This document shows positions 60,703 to 64,000 of a stretch of 64,000 bases of DNA, piece after piece. The first letter of the stretch is position 1. Each line of letters starts with the position of its first letter. Origin of the DNA: Solanum dulcamara. Lineage: Eukaryota > Streptophyta > Magnoliopsida > Solanales > Solanaceae. Below the pieces are notes generated by a model. The model did no database searches. It had not been told where the DNA came from and was given only the letters and a program-made list of their open reading frames with translations. The stretch is from NCBI RefSeq assembly GCF_947179165.1, contig NC_077242.1, forward strand, positions 40,742,097 through 40,806,096, read 5' to 3'. The position numbers and the translations under genes were made by a program.

Positions 60703-61448
60703 TGTCACGACCCAACCCCATAGGCTGCAACTAGGGTCCAACCTGGACCCCCCCTATGTGTATCTATCAGCTACACCTAACTTGAACCGTGTGTGATGTG
60801 AAACTATACCCAAAAGCCTCAATAGTTGAAAACTTTTTCATATACAGGTAGCCTCTTTCATTCGCATCATATCATGAAAGGGCACGCAAGCCGATGAGGA
60901 TGCCATAACACAAAAACATTTACAACCTACCGTATAGGCACAGTCGAGATAAACTTATAAACAACCTACATATACATATGTCTATAGAACTCTAAGAATA
61001 GTAATAGCAACATATGGCAGGACAAGACCCCTGCCGTATCCCTGGACAATTAAATACATACATATTACATGACTAGTATCAAAAGTTAGGGCTCCCAATA
61101 TCGCTGAGTGGAAACCCTAAGCTAGCAGATCTCCAAACTGAACATCTATACTTGCGGGCATGAAATGCAGCCCCCCGAAGAATGAGGGGTTAGTACGATA
61201 TATGTACTGAGTATATAAAGCATAACAATACATAACTGAGCTGACAACTGAAGTAGGGATGCAGGAAACAAATATAACAGTTAACGAATTTCTCTACCTG
61301 TATCTTATGATATGAGGGCATGCATACCTTCCTTACATACCATACCTGGCCCGCTATGGGACTTGGTGCTACAAGTGTGTCACTATATTTCCACATGCAT
61401 GCCTATAGACTGTATTCGGACCTTCATTGAGAGACTCAATGAAGATGT

Positions 61449-61813
61449 CATTTCATCATTTATCATGCCCGACCCTTCATAGGATGCGGTGAATTTATCA
61501 TTCTCAGCCCTTCATGAGACGCGATAAATTTATCATGCCCGGCCCTTCATGGGACGCGGTGAATTTCTTATGCCCAGCCCTTCATGGGATGCGGTGAATT
61601 TATCATGCCCGGCCTTTCATGGGACACGGTAAATTTATCATGCCTGGCCCTTCATGAGATGCGGTAAATAATCATTTCATCATATATCATGTCCGGACCT
61701 TCATGGGACACGATGAATTTATCATGCCCGGCCCTTCATGTGATGCAGTGAATTTATCATGCCCAACCCTTCATGGGACGCAGTGAGTTTATCCTACCCG
61801 GCCCTTCATGGGA
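61449..61813 (-). repeat. 35-base tandem array, about 10 units, in the reverse Y LTR
   Basis: Most units read GAATTTATCATGCCCGGCCC then TTCATGGGACGCGGT on the plus strand (35 bases). Two units carry an extra ATCATTTCATCAT block of about 14 bases, giving 49. It is the complement of the array at 60138. Confidence 0.9.
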
Positions 61814-63694
61814 CGCAGTGAGTGACGTATTAATAGCCTGCATGAGTAAAGTAACGAGGAATCATATGTAATTAGTTCATCATCTGAGATTCGGTACAAC
61901 AATCGTCATGGACTATCGTTTGAGGATCAAAACTATCATCGTCTCACGTATCCTCTAACTTCCATTAGGGGCTACATCGACGGAGTCTCAAGATTCCTAG
62001 GCTTTTATTAAGGTAATACCAAACGACTTATTCAATCAGAGACACTTATCATTATAGAGTTCTTAGGCATGGGAGCTCATACATTCAATTAGTATTCATC
62101 ATATAGGCACTCGAGGGTAGAAGTTCAACTACTTCAAGAACTTCGATATTAAGAAATGAATATTCATGCTTCCCATGCATCCGGTTACTATTTCCTATAT
62201 AGAAGGCTTGAGGGTAATAGCTCAGCTACCTTAAGAGCCTTAGCATTTATAAGTGAACACGAGTCAATAGGCTCTACATATATTACCTTTTATCATATAA
62301 AAGCCTTAAAAAGGCAATAGCTCAACTATTACAGGAGTTCTACCATTACAAAGTGGATAAGAATTATGGACTGTACTCGGAGCTTTATGAATGGAACTAT
62401 ACCCAAGTTCCATATACAAATCATTCATAACTTATATCTAATACATGCTAAAATAAAGAAGAATAGCTTTACCTACTTGTGCCAAAAACATGCCGAGAGA
62501 AGGAATAAGCTTTACATACTTATTCCAAAAACATGCCAAAAGAAATCTTCATAAACCTGTTATGGGTTAGTCTTTGTCCCGGTCGCCTTGTCATCCCGTG
62601 AACCTAGGTAACATGAAATCAACACGAATATCAACCTCTGTATACCTTTCAGCGTGTTACATTACTTAAGAGTATACATAAACCCCATTCCCTCGCTCAC
62701 CTTCTCGACTAGTTCCTTAACTAGTTAAGGCGTTAACAAAAATCGGACAGCACCTCTCCTATAATGTGCCCTATCCGAATTCCCAATTACATACCTAATT
62801 ACTACATACAACCAAAAACAACAACCTGCAGCTCATATACAAGTAAAACATGGCAACATTACACAATATAAACTCCACCCGACTTGCTGAAAATTGTAAT
62901 ACCAAAATAGGGTTTCTAGTCTTTGTTTCGCAAAACCTTTAATTATACGAAATGAGGGGTCGTGTGTCTGAAACCATCAGATCCGAAACCCCTTTTAAAA
63001 TACATTTATTCCCTGCAAAAAATCACCAAACACCTGCATCATCACCCCACACGCACAACACCCCATTTCGACTACAATTTAACTACGACGACTTCACTTT
63101 CGATTGTTTCTATTCTCGAGCATTTCCATGAACTTTTTTATACTTAAATAAGTATAAAAGTTATATAATAACCTACATAACAACCCCATAAAGTCCAAAT
63201 TTAAATTAGAAGTCTTAACTTACCCAAAATTAGCCAAAATTCGCCAAAACTTACCTCGGAACTTCTCTAGTCATGCTAAAACTGTGTAGACTGTTTGCTG
63301 TCCGTTTGGTGCTGCTCCAAACCCTAAATTCACATTAATCACACCCTCATAACATTTCCAAATCCTTGAAAAAACTTGGGAGAAGAGAATCAAGCCATAG
63401 CTTATCATATGGCTTCCCAAACTTGCTGAAAATTAACTTCGGAACCTCCTTGACACGGCTGAAATGTTGTGGCTGGTTGTTACTCTTTTTTTCTGCACCA
63501 AATAGTAAATTTACATTATTAACCACCTCCTCTTGATAGAAGAATACCTTATCTAATTAATTTATGGAGCGAAATCGGGACTTACCTATTTTTTTCCTCC
63601 AAGCCATCACGTTTTTCTCTCTTATTCTAGGGTTTGCTTTTCTTTTTGTTTGCTGAAGTTTAAGTGTGAAGGAACTGAACTTAAGACATGATAT

Positions 63695-63760
63695 ACATGT
63701 ATATATGTGGTCCTAGGAGGTGACACGTCTCATCCTCATAGGGTGACACGTGTCCGGCCC
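63695..63760 (-). promoter_or_regulatory. G-box and TATA region of the reverse Y LTR
   Basis: Reading the minus strand, GGACACGTGTCACCC (63740-63754) with a CACGTG core precedes a second ACGTG word (63721-63727) and ATATATACATGTATAT (63691-63707). Confidence 0.5.
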
Positions 63761-64000
63761 CTATTGGGCAACGGATCCATGCCTTACCCCTAGGCTACCA
63801 TGTGTCCGTGTCGGCCCCACCTCCAAGTAGGTGGGTTACCTACTTGACCCTAAGTAGGTGGGTCACCATCTTGCTTGAGGTGCTACCACGTGTCGCTCCT
63901 CCATTGGCTACCACGTATCATCTTTTACCCTTTCTCGTGGGTTCATAATCTCGTCTTATTTTAAGAGCCTATGTAATCCGTGCTACATAAGCTTGGTATG

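Larger units (their letters stand above)
60703..64000 (-). mobile_element. Y-family LTR in reverse orientation, running off the window
   Basis: It begins TGTCACGACCCAACCCC, the complement of the Y end GGGTCGTGACA. In reverse order it has the R/U5 hairpin (about 61018-61040), tandem array (61449-61813), leader, donor-like TAG|GTAAG (63581-63588), TATA and G-box region (63690-63760) and ACGTG words to the window edge. By comparison with 10759 about 290 bases lie beyond 64000. The left flank ATGAA (60698-60702) is the presumed target duplication. I cannot tell whether it is a solo LTR or one end of a full element. Confidence 0.85.

Noticed and set aside
1..64000. Host protein genes, tRNA or rRNA genes, organelle DNA inserts
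   Set aside because: I read both strands for long frames, known RNA words and organelle-like sequence and saw none; a tRNA scan and a protein search would be needed to exclude small or diverged ones.

Overview
The window reads as plant nuclear repeat DNA (AT-rich, eukaryotic, no host gene found), most likely from Solanaceae. The pol fragments carry the hallmarks of the Tekay/Del chromovirus clade of Ty3/Gypsy: a gag starting MPPRR, a DPGA protease site, an FIDD reverse-transcriptase box, a TGGTATCAGAGC primer site, and a C-terminal chromodomain followed by a CAAGGGGGAGATAT polypurine tract. The species cannot be fixed from sequence alone. No open frame exceeds about 180 codons, and every recognisable coding stretch is a decayed retroelement fragment.

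Layout. Positions 1-26163 hold the right-hand parts of a nest: element A (minus, 1-14769) sits in the gag of element D (minus, LTR 15356-17398). D sits in the gag of element E (minus, 17399-20481), E sits in the protease region of element B (plus, pol 20482-23621, 3' LTR 23865-26163), and B sits in an older element Z (minus gag 26640-27005). Solo LTRs lie in A's left LTR (1434-3828) and right LTR (10759-13988). Positions 27635-40181 are element C (minus), the only element with both LTRs and both target-site duplications inside the window; its integrase is split by a solo LTR (31451-34957). After a solo LTR at 40501-42689 comes element F (minus, from 43984), interrupted in its integrase by element H (plus, from 47919). 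H's 5' LTR carries the internally deleted element G (48746-53757), and H's protease region is broken by the LTR fragment J (56635-57430). The right end has a minus LTR piece K and two head-on copies of a long LTR (57872-60702 plus, 60703-64000 minus).

LTR families by sequence: L1 (A, B, D, G, J, solo 1434), L2 (C, H, K), L3 (F), X (E and solo 40501) and Y (3.2-3.5 kb; four copies, none seen with an internal region). The Y copies carry a TGACACGTGTCA-type G-box next to a TATA box and an internal tandem array.

The most interesting pattern is a possible leader intron. A donor-like AAG|GTATGT is present in nearly all L1-L3 LTRs. A CTAAC-type branch motif followed by GATTTCAG or GATTTTTAG is found just upstream of the gag start in several leaders. 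Together these would splice out the U5 and primer-binding region to give a gag-proximal mRNA. This is inference from recurring motifs only.
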